A DNA stretch of 64,000 nt from Acidianus ambivalens. Its GTDB lineage: Archaea; Thermoproteota; Thermoprotei_A; Sulfolobales; Sulfolobaceae. The notes below the pieces were generated by a model, which was not told the origin of the DNA, did not search any database, and saw only the letters and a list, made by a program, of their open reading frames with translations. Made by a program: the position numbers and the translations under genes. The DNA is taken from contig NZ_CP045482.1 of NCBI RefSeq assembly GCF_009729015.1, positions 926,001 through 990,000 of the forward strand, given 5' to 3'. Position 1 is the stretch's first letter. Each line of letters opens with the position of its first letter. Positions 16,133 through 25,259 of the stretch are shown piece by piece.

Positions 16133-17225
16133 AGATATTGCTATAAAAGAAACTGAAATAACTTATATTGATGGAGTTCTAGGCAGACTATATTACAGAG
16201 GATATTCAATTTATGATTTAGCAGAATTCTCAAACTTCGAAGAAACTGCTTACTTAATATGGTTCGGGAAATTGCCAAATAAAAAGGAACTTCAAGAGAT
16301 AAAGGAAGCTTTAGCTGAAGAAAGAGAAATCCCTGAGTATATTACTGAATTTATAAAAAATGTGAGAAAAGATGCAAATCCGATGGACGTGTTAAGAACT
16401 GCAGTAAGTATGTTAGGAATCGAGGATAGAAGTAACGAAGAACTTTGGAAGAAAGCTGTAAAATTAACTGCAAAAATTCCTACAATTATTTCATATTTTG
16501 ATAGAGTTAGAAAAGGATTAGACATAGTACATCCCGATCCTTCACTATCTCATGCAGAAAACTTTCTTTATATGATGCGGGGAGAAAAGCCAAACCCTAT
16601 TGATTCTAGGACTATGGATGTGGCAATGATCTTACATATGGATCACGAAATGAATGCATCGACTTTTGCTTGTTTAGTAGTTGCATCTACTTTGTCTGAC
16701 CTTTATTCAGCAATAACTGCTGGAATATCTGCATTAAAAGGGCCTTTACATGGAGGTGCTAATGCAGAAGCCTTAAAGCAATTCATGGAAATAGGGAGTA
16801 AGGACAAAGTCGAGGAATATATTCTCAAAAAATTAGAGTCCGGGCAAAGAATTATGGGTTTCGGGCACAGAATATATAAGGCCTATGACCCTAGGGCTAA
16901 GATATTAAAGGAATATGCAAGAAACTTAGCAAAAGAAAAGGGAAAAATGGAACTATTTGAGATTGCAGAAAAAGTAGACGAAATAGGTTGTAAAATACTT
17001 GGAAAGAAGAATATTTATCCTAATGTCGATTTCTATGCAGGATTAGTGTTTTACTTCCTGGGTTTCGATCCTGATCTTTTCCCTACAGTTTTTGCTTCAT
17101 CTAGAATAGTTGGCTGGACAGCTCATGTAATGGAGTACTTGAAGGATAATAAATTAATTAGACCAAAGGCAATCTATAAAGGAGAAATAGGCAGAAAATA
17201 CATTAATATTGAGAACAGAGAATAG
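16110..17225 (+). CDS. gltA: citrate synthase family enzyme
   Basis: 371 residues from a TTG codon; no ATG is available upstream or near. Catalytic elements are GPLHGGANAEA near 210 (His), GFGHRIYKAYDPRA near 250 (His) and PNVDFYAG near 305 (Asp). It condenses acetyl-CoA with oxaloacetate in the citric acid cycle. A 2-methylcitrate synthase activity is possible. The sequence looks divergent from my memory of the main S. solfataricus citrate synthase, so it may be a paralogue. It overlaps DUF763. Confidence 0.86.
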   Translation: MELRKGLEDIAIKETEITYIDGVLGRLYYRGYSIYDLAEFSNFEETAYLIWFGKLPNKKELQEIKEALAEEREIPEYITEFIKNVRKDANPMDVLRTAVSMLGIEDRSNEELWKKAVKLTAKIPTIISYFDRVRKGLDIVHPDPSLSHAENFLYMMRGEKPNPIDSRTMDVAMILHMDHEMNASTFACLVVASTLSDLYSAITAGISALKGPLHGGANAEALKQFMEIGSKDKVEEYILKKLESGQRIMGFGHRIYKAYDPRAKILKEYARNLAKEKGKMELFEIAEKVDEIGCKILGKKNIYPNVDFYAGLVFYFLGFDPDLFPTVFASSRIVGWTAHVMEYLKDNKLIRPKAIYKGEIGRKYINIENRE

Positions 17226-17257
17226 CCTTTTTAACTTATTTTAACAGATTTTATGAG

Positions 17258-17917
17258 ATGCTTAAATTCAGTATAAATAAAGAGGAATTACTCTTCTCAA
17301 AACTTCTAGAAATAGCAGAAAATATAAAAGACTCTACTTCTCTCCTTAACTCTCTCTACCTAGATATCTTTAATACAAATTATCCAGATGCAACAGCAAA
17401 AATGGTAAAAATTAAAGGAATATATGAAAGAATAGCCATGATAAGAGAAGATATAATTTCAATGCTTTACGGAGAGGCATTCTTACCTGATTTTAAGGAA
17501 TCAATGCTTACATTAACTCAATCACTGTATGAAATAATGAAATCAATAAAGGATGCAGGAAGAGCTATAACTTCGAGAAAACCAGATGAAAAACTTTGCA
17601 GTATTTTGCAATCTAATTTCGTCTCGTATTTATCATTAATACAAGATGGGGCAGAAAAACTTGTTTTAATGATTTCATTACTTAAAAAAGATATAAAAGA
17701 GGCAATAAGAATAGGTAAGGAAATTCAGCTCATTGAAAGAAATGGAGATGAAATAAAAGATTTAATGATACAAAGGCTATATGAGAATGAGAAAGAATCG
17801 GATATTATTAGTATACTACAGTTAAAAGATGTAATAACATTCCTTGACGATATTTTGGACGGAATGGAAGACTCAACGTTGAGCGTCGAAACTTTATACG
17901 CAACTCTAAAATCCTAG
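17258..17917 (+). CDS. DUF47 / PhoU-like phosphate transport regulator
   Basis: 219 residues predicted all-helical, with a three-helix-bundle PhoU-like pattern and acidic metal-binding positions (RNGDEIKDLM and FLDDILDGMEDS). DUF47 proteins usually sit next to PiT phosphate transporters and are thought to regulate them. Here the PiT gene is convergent and overlaps by 12 bases. An RHH regulator is coupled to the PiT gene. Confidence 0.82.
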   Translation: MLKFSINKEELLFSKLLEIAENIKDSTSLLNSLYLDIFNTNYPDATAKMVKIKGIYERIAMIREDIISMLYGEAFLPDFKESMLTLTQSLYEIMKSIKDAGRAITSRKPDEKLCSILQSNFVSYLSLIQDGAEKLVLMISLLKKDIKEAIRIGKEIQLIERNGDEIKDLMIQRLYENEKESDIISILQLKDVITFLDDILDGMEDSTLSVETLYATLKS

Positions 17918-18871
17918 GACACTTTTTATTACTCCAAATGCTGCAAGTGAAGAAATTATTGCTACCAATGGAGAAATTCCCCAGCCTTTAGCTACTTGGG
18001 AAAGTTGCTTCTTTACGTCATAGCCAAAGCTCCTAAAGCTTAAGCCTATGATACCACCCATTGTGGTTTGGGTTATAGAAATAGGGACACCAAGCAATGT
18101 GAATATTTCAGATATAATGTCGCTCCCTACAAGAGCAGAGGTTGCGCTTATATATCCAAGCCTAGTAACTCTAAAGCCTACAACTATTGAGGCTTTTTTA
18201 GAACTTAAGTATATTCCTAGGGCTGAAGCTATCCCATATGCAGGAGCAACTAAATAGAAAGGCGCAGATAATAATCCTGCAGAGACAATTATTCCTATAG
18301 CATTTGCTCCAGTTACAAATGTAGTAAAGATGGAGGAAAAGACTATAAGAAATTTGTAAATCTTCATTTGAGAAAATAGATCATTTCTTTTTGATGCTAA
18401 CCTTCTAATTGCCAAATAAAGAGTTATGGAAGATACAATAGCCAAAAGTGGTGAAAAACCCCAAGAAGTTACAGTAAACCAAAACTTTACCCAATTAAAT
18501 CCAAGGTTTCCCCTAGAAATTAAAACTAGAACAGCCATTGAAGGATAAAGCATTTGGCTTAAAGATGAAGGAATACCAAGTTTATTTAAATAGTAAAAGG
18601 CAATAACTGAGGCAAAAAGCACAGAGAATACTGCTGATTCTAACATGTCTAAATTCCTAGAATATATTGTACCATAGATGCTACTTTGCATGGAATAACT
18701 TCCTAAGGAGACTCCAACAAATATTGTCAGTGCACTTAATAAGTAGGAGTACTTTCTCTTTAACGCGTTAGTGGAAATTAATATTCCTAATGAGGTTGCA
18801 GAATTATTACCGCCCACAATAAAAGAAGAAATTAATCCTAAAAGAAATATGCTATATTCAAGAATTTCCAT
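17906..18871 (-). CDS. pit: PiT-family inorganic phosphate transporter
   Basis: 321 residues, with about ten hydrophobic helices. The internal repeat signatures of PiT are visible: FIVGGNNSATSLGILIS near the N-terminus and FVTGANAIGIIVSAGLL in the second half. It imports phosphate driven by H+ or Na+. The start overlaps the end of an upstream RHH regulator by 14 bases, so they are co-transcribed; the DUF47 gene converges on its 3' end. Confidence 0.88.
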   Translation of the reverse strand: MEILEYSIFLLGLISSFIVGGNNSATSLGILISTNALKRKYSYLLSALTIFVGVSLGSYSMQSSIYGTIYSRNLDMLESAVFSVLFASVIAFYYLNKLGIPSSLSQMLYPSMAVLVLISRGNLGFNWVKFWFTVTSWGFSPLLAIVSSITLYLAIRRLASKRNDLFSQMKIYKFLIVFSSIFTTFVTGANAIGIIVSAGLLSAPFYLVAPAYGIASALGIYLSSKKASIVVGFRVTRLGYISATSALVGSDIISEIFTLLGVPISITQTTMGGIIGLSFRSFGYDVKKQLSQVAKGWGISPLVAIISSLAAFGVIKSVLGF

Positions 18872-19079
18872 TCTTTTTACCTTCCAAATAAGAAATATAT
18901 TCTAGTATTGCGTCCCTTATTAGTTCACTCCTATTTGCGTAACCTAAACTTTTTACTGCCTCATCTACTTGTTTTAAAAGTTCTTCCTCCAATTTAAACG
19001 ATATTGTTAACGTTTCATTCATTTCTACTTCGTACACACCATCGCCAACTTTTTTAACTTGTTCCATCGGCATTACCAA
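18858..19079 (-). CDS. ribbon-helix-helix transcriptional regulator (CopG/NikR type N-terminal domain)
   Basis: 73 residues. ETLTISFKLEEELLKQVDEAV followed by LGYANRSELIRDAILEYI (written in parts) is a classic RHH dimer: a DNA-contacting strand, then two helices with the NRSELIRDA motif. It lacks the NikR C-terminal metal domain. The gene overlaps the PiT gene by 14 bases, so it may control phosphate uptake or act as an autoregulator of this operon. No effector site is visible. Confidence 0.85.
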   Translation of the reverse strand: MVMPMEQVKKVGDGVYEVEMNETLTISFKLEEELLKQVDEAVKSLGYANRSELIRDAILEYISYLEGKKNGNS

Positions 19080-19136
19080 AATTAATTAGTAGGGTAATTG
19101 ATAAAGCTTTCTTATTCATCTTCTCTAGTCCTAATT

Positions 19137-19146
19137 CTTTTAAACC
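19137..19146 (+). promoter_or_regulatory. TATA box of hel308
   Basis: CTTTTAAACC is centred about 30 bases before the hel308 ATG at 19172, predicting a transcript with almost no leader. Confidence 0.45.
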
Positions 19147-19171
19147 TTAAAATGCAAATTACATAAGATTC

Positions 19172-21286
19172 ATGGAATTCACACCTATAGACAAGCTTAA
19201 CTTAGATGAGAGGATAATAAAGATTCTAAAGAAGAAAGGAATAGAAAAGCTAAATCCAGTGCAGACAGATGCGGTTAATAGCGGGTTACTAGAAGGAAAA
19301 AGGCTATTGGTTACTTCGCCTACTGGATCAGGAAAAACTTTGATAGCGGAGCTAGGAATAATATCTCACTTGCTTTCCGACGGAGGAAAGGCGGTTTACA
19401 TTACGCCACTTAAAGCATTAACTGCAGAAAAATATAACGAGCTAAAAGATTGGGAAGAGTTAGGATTTAAAGTAGGGATGACGTCGGGGGACTACGACAG
19501 TGACGATGCTTGGTTAAAAAATTACGATATAATAGTATCAACATACGAGAAAATCGATTCATTATGGAGACATAACCCATCTTGGTTAAGCGAAGTAGAT
19601 TACTTTGTCCTAGATGAATTTCACTATTTAAATGATGAAGAAAGAGGACCAGTAGTTGAAAGCGTTGCAATAAGGGCAAAAAGGAAAAATTTGTTAGCGT
19701 TAAGTGCTACAATAAGTAACTACGAAAAGATAGCTAACTGGCTAAATGCAATACCGGTAACAACAAACTGGAGACCAGTACCTTTGAGAGAAGGAGTTAT
19801 TGTTGAAGGTAAAAAGAGTTATCAAGTAATTTTTCCTAACGAGACAATAGAAATTAAAGGAAACGACCCAATAATTGCTTATACGCTTTACGTATTAGAG
19901 CACGGAGGGCAAGTTTTAGTATTTAGAAATTCTAGAAAAATGGCAGAAAGTACTGCAAAAAAGATTTCCTCATCAATGGGGTTATTATCCTTACCAGATA
20001 AGGAATTACTTAAGGTCGGTGAAGAAATAAAGAACGTAGAAGATGCCGGAAGTGACGAAAAAGAAGAACTTTATGAACTAGTAGTTAGAGGAGTTGCTTT
20101 TCATCACGCTGGACTTTCTAAAGGGCTTAGAGAAATAATAGAAAGAGCTTTTAGAGAAAGGAAAATTAAGGTTATAGTTGCAACGCCAACTTTAGCTGCA
20201 GGAGTTAATTTACCTGCAAGGGCAGTAATAATTGGGGACTTTCATAGATACAATAGGAAAATACTAGGATATCAAGAGGAAATTTCAATAATGGAATATA
20301 AACAAATGGCAGGAAGAGCCGGAAGGCCAGGCTTTGACAAGGAAGGAGAAGCAGTAATTGTAGTAAGGAATAAAAAAGAGGCAGAAAAAGTATTTAAAAA
20401 ATATATTTTATCCCCTCCAGAACCTATAGAGTCAAGACTTGGCAACGAATCTGCATTTTATTCCTTCTTATTAGGAATAATTTCTTCAGAGAAGAAAATT
20501 TCTGAGGACGATTTAGAAGATTACGCAATGGATACCTTGCTTGATAAAGACGTTGCAGAAAAATATGTAAAGAGAGGTATAACTTGGTTAAGAGATAATG
20601 AATTTATCGCAGGCGATGATGAACTAGTATTAACAAAATTCGGCAAAAGAGTTGCGGATCTTTATATCAATCCTTTCACGGCCAAGGTTTTTAAAGACTA
20701 TTTGACAAAGAGCGATAAAAGTTGTAACATTGCTTATTTGCATTTAGTTGCTTACACTCCAGACGGACCTACAGTTTCGGTAACAAGAAGTGAGCTTGAA
20801 GAACTTGTTGACGAAGCTCCCTGCCCTTTATTTATAGAAGAACCAGAAGATGAAGACGAATTTTACAATTACGTCTCTGCTCTTAAAGTAGCAATGATAA
20901 TTAACGATTGGATAGAAGAAGTAGATGAAGACGTAATTTTGAGTAGATACGGGATAGGTTCGGGTGACCTTAGAAGTATAATTGACACAATGGATTGGCT
21001 AACTTACAGCGGTTATAATGTAGCAAAAGTTCTTGACCTTAAGGAGCATTATGATGTCCTTTATACGCTTAATCTGAGGGTAAAGGATGGAGTCAAGGAA
21101 GAATTGCTTGACCTAGTTAAGATTCAAGGCGTTGGAAGGAAGAGGGCAAGGATTCTTTATAACCATGGAATAAAGAAACCAGAGGACGTGGTAATGAACG
21201 TAGATAAAGTCAAATCGTTATTGGGTCAGAAAATTGGTGAGAAAATTGCAAAAGAAGCTGCAAGACTTATTGCTGGAAATGCTTAA
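19172..21286 (+). CDS. hel308: Ski2-type DNA helicase Hel308 (Hjm)
   Basis: 704 residues, the normal size. Motifs are SPTGSGKT (49-56), DEFH (148-151), LSATISN and QMAGRAGRPGFDKEG (motif VI). A winged helix, ratchet domain and C-terminal helix-hairpin-helix (VKIQGVGRKRARILYNHG) follow. Hel308 unwinds lagging strands at stalled replication forks and works with Hjc and PCNA in recombination repair. A short reading frame overlaps its last bases. A second Ski2-like helicase is encoded at 28-30 kb. Confidence 0.95.
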   Translation: MEFTPIDKLNLDERIIKILKKKGIEKLNPVQTDAVNSGLLEGKRLLVTSPTGSGKTLIAELGIISHLLSDGGKAVYITPLKALTAEKYNELKDWEELGFKVGMTSGDYDSDDAWLKNYDIIVSTYEKIDSLWRHNPSWLSEVDYFVLDEFHYLNDEERGPVVESVAIRAKRKNLLALSATISNYEKIANWLNAIPVTTNWRPVPLREGVIVEGKKSYQVIFPNETIEIKGNDPIIAYTLYVLEHGGQVLVFRNSRKMAESTAKKISSSMGLLSLPDKELLKVGEEIKNVEDAGSDEKEELYELVVRGVAFHHAGLSKGLREIIERAFRERKIKVIVATPTLAAGVNLPARAVIIGDFHRYNRKILGYQEEISIMEYKQMAGRAGRPGFDKEGEAVIVVRNKKEAEKVFKKYILSPPEPIESRLGNESAFYSFLLGIISSEKKISEDDLEDYAMDTLLDKDVAEKYVKRGITWLRDNEFIAGDDELVLTKFGKRVADLYINPFTAKVFKDYLTKSDKSCNIAYLHLVAYTPDGPTVSVTRSELEELVDEAPCPLFIEEPEDEDEFYNYVSALKVAMIINDWIEEVDEDVILSRYGIGSGDLRSIIDTMDWLTYSGYNVAKVLDLKEHYDVLYTLNLRVKDGVKEELLDLVKIQGVGRKRARILYNHGIKKPEDVVMNVDKVKSLLGQKIGEKIAKEAARLIAGNA

Positions 21287-21422
21287 CGCAGAAGACGGAA
21301 AAGAAATTGAAGTTACTGGAGATGAAGATCTTTTAAAGAAATTTAAACTCTTACTTTTATCTCTAAATCAAGAAATTATTGTAGAGGAGAAAAATAGAAT
21401 AGTATATAGAAAAAGAGCTTAG
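21279..21422 (+). CDS. small protein of unknown function, coupled to hel308
   Basis: 47 residues from ATG 21279, which overlaps the hel308 stop codon. MLNAEDGKEIEVTGDEDLLK is followed by a hydrophobic helix and IIVEEKNRIVYRKR. The charge pattern (acidic start, basic end) and tight overlap suggest a real gene. A longer start at 21234 lies within hel308. The 3' end overlaps the convergent carboxylase gene by 4 bases. I do not recognise a family. Confidence 0.55.
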   Translation: MLNAEDGKEIEVTGDEDLLKKFKLLLLSLNQEIIVEEKNRIVYRKRA

Positions 21423-22987
21423 AGCGGTATATTACCATGCTTCTTTGGATATCTATATTCCCTCTTATTTCTTAACATCTCTAATGCCGAAACTATTACT
21501 CTCCTAGTATCCTTAGGTTCTATAACGTCGTCTATCAATCCCTTCTCTGCCGCCCAGTAAGGATTAGCAAATAATTTCCTATATTCTGCAATCTTCTGCT
21601 TTATGAATTCATCTGGATTGCTTGATGCTTGTATTTCCTTCTTGTATAATATCCTTACAGCACCTTCTGGACCAGTTACAGCAATTTCAGCTGTAGGCCA
21701 AGCATAAACTAGATCTGCTCCTAAACTCTTTATACTCATTGCAATATGTGCCCCTCCGTAGGATTTCCTTATTATAACTGTTATCTTAGGTACTGTCGCC
21801 TCTGCAAACGCATAAAGCATTTTTGCGCCGTGCCTAATTATTCCCTTATATTCCTGATCAGTGCCCGGAATATATCCTGGAGTATCCACAAGGCTTATTA
21901 AAGGAATGTTAAATGCATCACAGAACCTTATGAATCTTGCAGCTTTGTCTGCAGCGTCAATATCTATAGCTGCTCCTAAGTACTGAGAGTTATTTGCAAC
22001 TATTCCTACAACGTTTCCTGCAATTCTTGCAAATCCTACTACAATATTCTGTGCCCAATGTTTATGAACTTCTAGGAATTCTCCGTTATCTACTATCCTA
22101 TATATGATTTCCTTCATATCAAACGGCTTTGCAGAATCAGTAGGAACTATTTGCTCAACGTCTTTAACATCTCTATCGGCAGGATCTCCAGTGTCCATAA
22201 ACGGTGGTTCTTCCATGTTATTTGAAGGTAAATAGGAAAGTAACCTCTTGGCAATGTTAATTGCATCCTGTTCATTCTCCGCCAGGAAATGAACTACTCC
22301 AGACTTGGTAGCATGAATAACTGCTCCTCCTAGGTCTTGGAAGCTAACCTCTTCTCCTAATACTACTTTAGTTATCTCTGGACCGGTGACGAACATGTAA
22401 TAAGCGTCGCCTTTAATCATAATAATGAAATCAGTCAAAGCTGGAGAATATACTGCTCCTCCTGCTGCGGGTCCTGCCATTATAGTAATTTGCGGAATTA
22501 CTCCAGAAGCCATCACGTTCATCTTGAAGACTTGGCCATAGCCTTCCAGCGCTACTGCACCTTCTTGAATTCTCGCTCCTCCAGAGTCATTTATTCCTAT
22601 AACTGGTGCTCCAACCTTTAGTGCTAACTCGTAAACTTTGGCTATTTTATTTGCATGCATTTCTCCTAAAGTTCCGCCTAACTCAGTAAAGTCTTGGGAG
22701 TATGCAAAAACAGTCCTGCCATCTACCTTGCCCCAGCCTGCTACTACACCGTCACCGTACATTTTCATTTTATCTAATCCAAATTCTGTAGCTCTAGTAG
22801 TAGCAAAAGTCATTATTTCGTTAAAAGTTCCTTCATCGAAAAGTAGAGCTAACCTTTCTCTAGCAGTTAACTTACCTTTGCTATGTTGGGCTTTTATCTT
22901 ATCTTCTCCTCCACCTTGATATGCCTTTTCTTTCATATTTTTTAATTCTTGTATTAATTTACCCATAGTTTTTTCTTCTTGAGACAT
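21419..22987 (-). CDS. pccB: acetyl-/propionyl-CoA carboxylase, carboxyltransferase subunit
   Basis: 522 residues, a fused alpha-beta carboxyltransferase of the PccB type. It shows INDSGGARIQEG, GPAAGGAVYSPAL, VDTPGYIPGTDQE and RKSYGGAHIAMSIKSLGAD, which form the acyl-CoA and carboxybiotin sites. In Sulfolobales this subunit, with the biotin carboxylase and BCCP encoded upstream, carboxylates both acetyl-CoA and propionyl-CoA in the 3-hydroxypropionate/4-hydroxybutyrate CO2-fixation cycle. It is the last gene of accC-accB-pccB, with a 40-base gap from accB. Confidence 0.95.
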   Translation of the reverse strand: MSQEEKTMGKLIQELKNMKEKAYQGGGEDKIKAQHSKGKLTARERLALLFDEGTFNEIMTFATTRATEFGLDKMKMYGDGVVAGWGKVDGRTVFAYSQDFTELGGTLGEMHANKIAKVYELALKVGAPVIGINDSGGARIQEGAVALEGYGQVFKMNVMASGVIPQITIMAGPAAGGAVYSPALTDFIIMIKGDAYYMFVTGPEITKVVLGEEVSFQDLGGAVIHATKSGVVHFLAENEQDAINIAKRLLSYLPSNNMEEPPFMDTGDPADRDVKDVEQIVPTDSAKPFDMKEIIYRIVDNGEFLEVHKHWAQNIVVGFARIAGNVVGIVANNSQYLGAAIDIDAADKAARFIRFCDAFNIPLISLVDTPGYIPGTDQEYKGIIRHGAKMLYAFAEATVPKITVIIRKSYGGAHIAMSIKSLGADLVYAWPTAEIAVTGPEGAVRILYKKEIQASSNPDEFIKQKIAEYRKLFANPYWAAEKGLIDDVIEPKDTRRVIVSALEMLRNKREYRYPKKHGNIPL

Positions 22988-23027
22988 ACATATATCACCT
23001 TACATGTATAATTGAAGAAAAAAACCT

Positions 23028-23531
23028 TCACTTAATGATAACAAGTGTATCTCCCTTCTTTACTCCTTGACCTTGCTTAACTAGGATTTTCTCTACAACT
23101 CCTGCAACAGGAGCAGAAATTATAGTTTCAGATTTCATTGCCTCAATAGACAACAAGGGCTGACCTTTGTTCACTGCATCACCTTCTTTAACTCTTATAC
23201 TAACAACCCTTCCTTGTAATGGTGAAATAACCTCTCCTTCTCTTCCTTTAATCATTTCCTCAACTGATTCACCTTCCTTAGTTGGCAATTCTGTAGCTCT
23301 CTCTAACTTAAATACACTAGCGTTGTCAACAAAGACATATCCATTATCTACAAATACGTGATGAATTTCGCCATTGACCTTAAACAAGTACTCGTTATCT
23401 CTAGTACCTTTTCCTAAATACTCTATCTCAAACTCGTTAGCTTCAGTTTTTATCTTATCAACGTTGCCTTTGCTATCAACTGCCATCAAGTAAGTATCTC
23501 CAGTCTCGGAATAGACTCTGTATAATTTCAT
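23028..23531 (-). CDS. accB: biotin carboxyl carrier protein of acyl-CoA carboxylase
   Basis: 167 residues. The C-terminal biotinyl domain carries IEAMKSETI with biotin-accepting Lys133. The N-terminal about 90 residues form a separate linker or BT-like domain that begins MKLYRVYSETGDTYLMAV. I chose ATG 23531 because its A is shared with the accC stop (TAATG overlap); a longer frame to 23582 would run into accC. It carries carboxybiotin between AccC and PccB. Confidence 0.93.
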   Translation of the reverse strand: MKLYRVYSETGDTYLMAVDSKGNVDKIKTEANEFEIEYLGKGTRDNEYLFKVNGEIHHVFVDNGYVFVDNASVFKLERATELPTKEGESVEEMIKGREGEVISPLQGRVVSIRVKEGDAVNKGQPLLSIEAMKSETIISAPVAGVVEKILVKQGQGVKKGDTLVIIK

Positions 23532-25072
23532 TACCACATCACCCTCGAAGAGGCTTGAGAAACCAAACCGTAAGTCTTCCATGCAGATTTAGGTTGCCTT
23601 TGCGAAGTTGTAACTGGAGTTGCTCCTTGTCTATTTAGTCCCCTGCTCTGGATTTCTAATGCTAACGCAGCCCTCAACTCCTCTTGTTGTCTCAAATACT
23701 TTGTAAATTGTTCAGTTTTTTGTGCAATATATGATGTAGAGAATCTTCCTTCTTGAAAGTCAGGATCCCTCATGATCCATTTGTAAAGCTCAATAGTCGT
23801 CTTTACGCCACCTATCTTATAATCATTCAAAGCTCTTATTCCAGCCTGAATAGCGTAAGCCCTATTTTCGCCGTATACTATTAATTTAGATATAAGGGAA
23901 TCGTAAAAGGGCGGAACCCAGCTTCCTGCTTCAACTCCGCTATCTACTCTGACTCCTGGACCAGTAGGTTCCTTATAATAAGTAATATAACCAGAACTGC
24001 CCGTGAAATTATTCAAAGGATCTTCTGCATTTATTCTATATTCTATTGCTGCGCCTCTTACTCTCTTATTAAGTTCTTCTTGTGTAAAAGGTAAATGTTC
24101 TCCTGCAGCAAGGAGTATTTGAAGCTTAACTAAATCTATTCTAAAAATTAACTCAGTGGTAGGATGCTCTACTTGTAATCTCTTGTTTAACTCTAAGAAA
24201 TAGAACTCCCTAGTAACGTCAGAAAACGCTGTTTCAAACGTGCCCATTGTAAAGTAGTGAATTATTTGACCGAACTTTATTATTGGTTCAAACATTTTTT
24301 CCCTTTCTTCCATTTTTAATGCAGGAGAAGGTGCCTCTTCTATTAATTTCTGGTTTCTTCTTTGGATTGTGCATTCTCTTTCCCAAGCTACTACATAATC
24401 ACCATATTTATCGCCTATTAACTGAAATTCTATATGTCTTGGGTTTACAGCATATTTTTCTATATAAAGATCCGCTTTTCCAAAAGCTTGATAAGCCAAT
24501 CTTTTGTTTCTTTCCCACACTTCAACTAGTTGGTCGGGACTATCTACTCTAGTTATTCCAACTCCTGCACCGCCGCTTGCAGCCTTTACCATTATTGGAT
24601 AACCAATTTTTTCTGCAATCTTTAGTGCCTCATCTAACGAACTAACCGGACCATCGGAGCCAGGAGCTATAGGTACTCCAGCCATTTTTGCAACTCTTTT
24701 TCCGTCAAGTTTGTCCTTTATCTTATTCATAACATCTGAGGAGGGACCTATGAAAGTCATTCCTGCTTTTTCCACTGCCGCAGCAAAGTCTGCGTTCTCT
24801 GAAAGAAAACCGTAACCAGGATGTACTGCATCTGCGTGAGCTTTCTCTGCGGCATCGATAATATGATCGATATTTAAATAACTATCAAGAGCTGGGGCTT
24901 TACCTATGTAATAAGCTTCATCTGCGTATTTAACATGTAAAGCGTACTTGTCGGCTTCGGAGTAAACTGCAACCGCTTTCATCCCCATTTCTTTTATTGC
25001 CTTCATTACTCTGACTGCAATCTCTCCTCTATTCGCAACGAGGACTTTTCCAAAAGGAGGCATTTTAACCAT
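23531..25072 (-). CDS. accC: biotin carboxylase subunit of acyl-CoA carboxylase
   Basis: 513-residue ATP-grasp enzyme. It contains VLVANRGEIAVRVMKAIKE, HPGYGFLSENA, KAASGGAGVGI (glycine-rich ATP loop), FLELNKRLQVEHPTTE and EYRINAEDP. It carboxylates biotin on AccB using bicarbonate and ATP. The last about 40 residues (RGLNRQGATPVTTSQRQPK) form an apparently flexible tail. It is the first gene of the carboxylase operon and is separated from the upstream ABC permease gene by 187 non-coding bases. Confidence 0.95.
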   Translation of the reverse strand: MVKMPPFGKVLVANRGEIAVRVMKAIKEMGMKAVAVYSEADKYALHVKYADEAYYIGKAPALDSYLNIDHIIDAAEKAHADAVHPGYGFLSENADFAAAVEKAGMTFIGPSSDVMNKIKDKLDGKRVAKMAGVPIAPGSDGPVSSLDEALKIAEKIGYPIMVKAASGGAGVGITRVDSPDQLVEVWERNKRLAYQAFGKADLYIEKYAVNPRHIEFQLIGDKYGDYVVAWERECTIQRRNQKLIEEAPSPALKMEEREKMFEPIIKFGQIIHYFTMGTFETAFSDVTREFYFLELNKRLQVEHPTTELIFRIDLVKLQILLAAGEHLPFTQEELNKRVRGAAIEYRINAEDPLNNFTGSSGYITYYKEPTGPGVRVDSGVEAGSWVPPFYDSLISKLIVYGENRAYAIQAGIRALNDYKIGGVKTTIELYKWIMRDPDFQEGRFSTSYIAQKTEQFTKYLRQQEELRAALALEIQSRGLNRQGATPVTTSQRQPKSAWKTYGLVSQASSRVMW

Positions 25073-25139
25073 ATAATAATGTTTATACGGGTTTAAAAGG
25101 TTTTTATTTTAGAAAAATAAACGGATGTTTAATATAAAA

Positions 25140-25215
25140 TATAATAATAAATAAGGAGTATAAAGTTGATTTTATTAAGAAATATAAGAAAAAATAAAAA
25201 GATAAAAAATTCAGA
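25140..25215 (-). terminator. T-rich termination region after the ABC permease gene
   Basis: Read on the minus strand, this holds repeated T-runs (GAATTTTTTATCTTTTTATT and more) downstream of the permease stop and upstream of accC. It would end the transporter transcript. No stem is needed for archaeal termination. Confidence 0.4.
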
Positions 25216-25259
25216 GTTCGCGCGTATCTTCACCAATCTGTTCCCGGATTCCACATCAT

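Noticed and set aside
21234..21422. Longer start (MVRKLQKKLQ) for the small gene after hel308
   Set aside because: The additional codons lie inside the hel308 C-terminus and mirror its sequence; ATG 21279 overlapping the hel308 stop is more likely.
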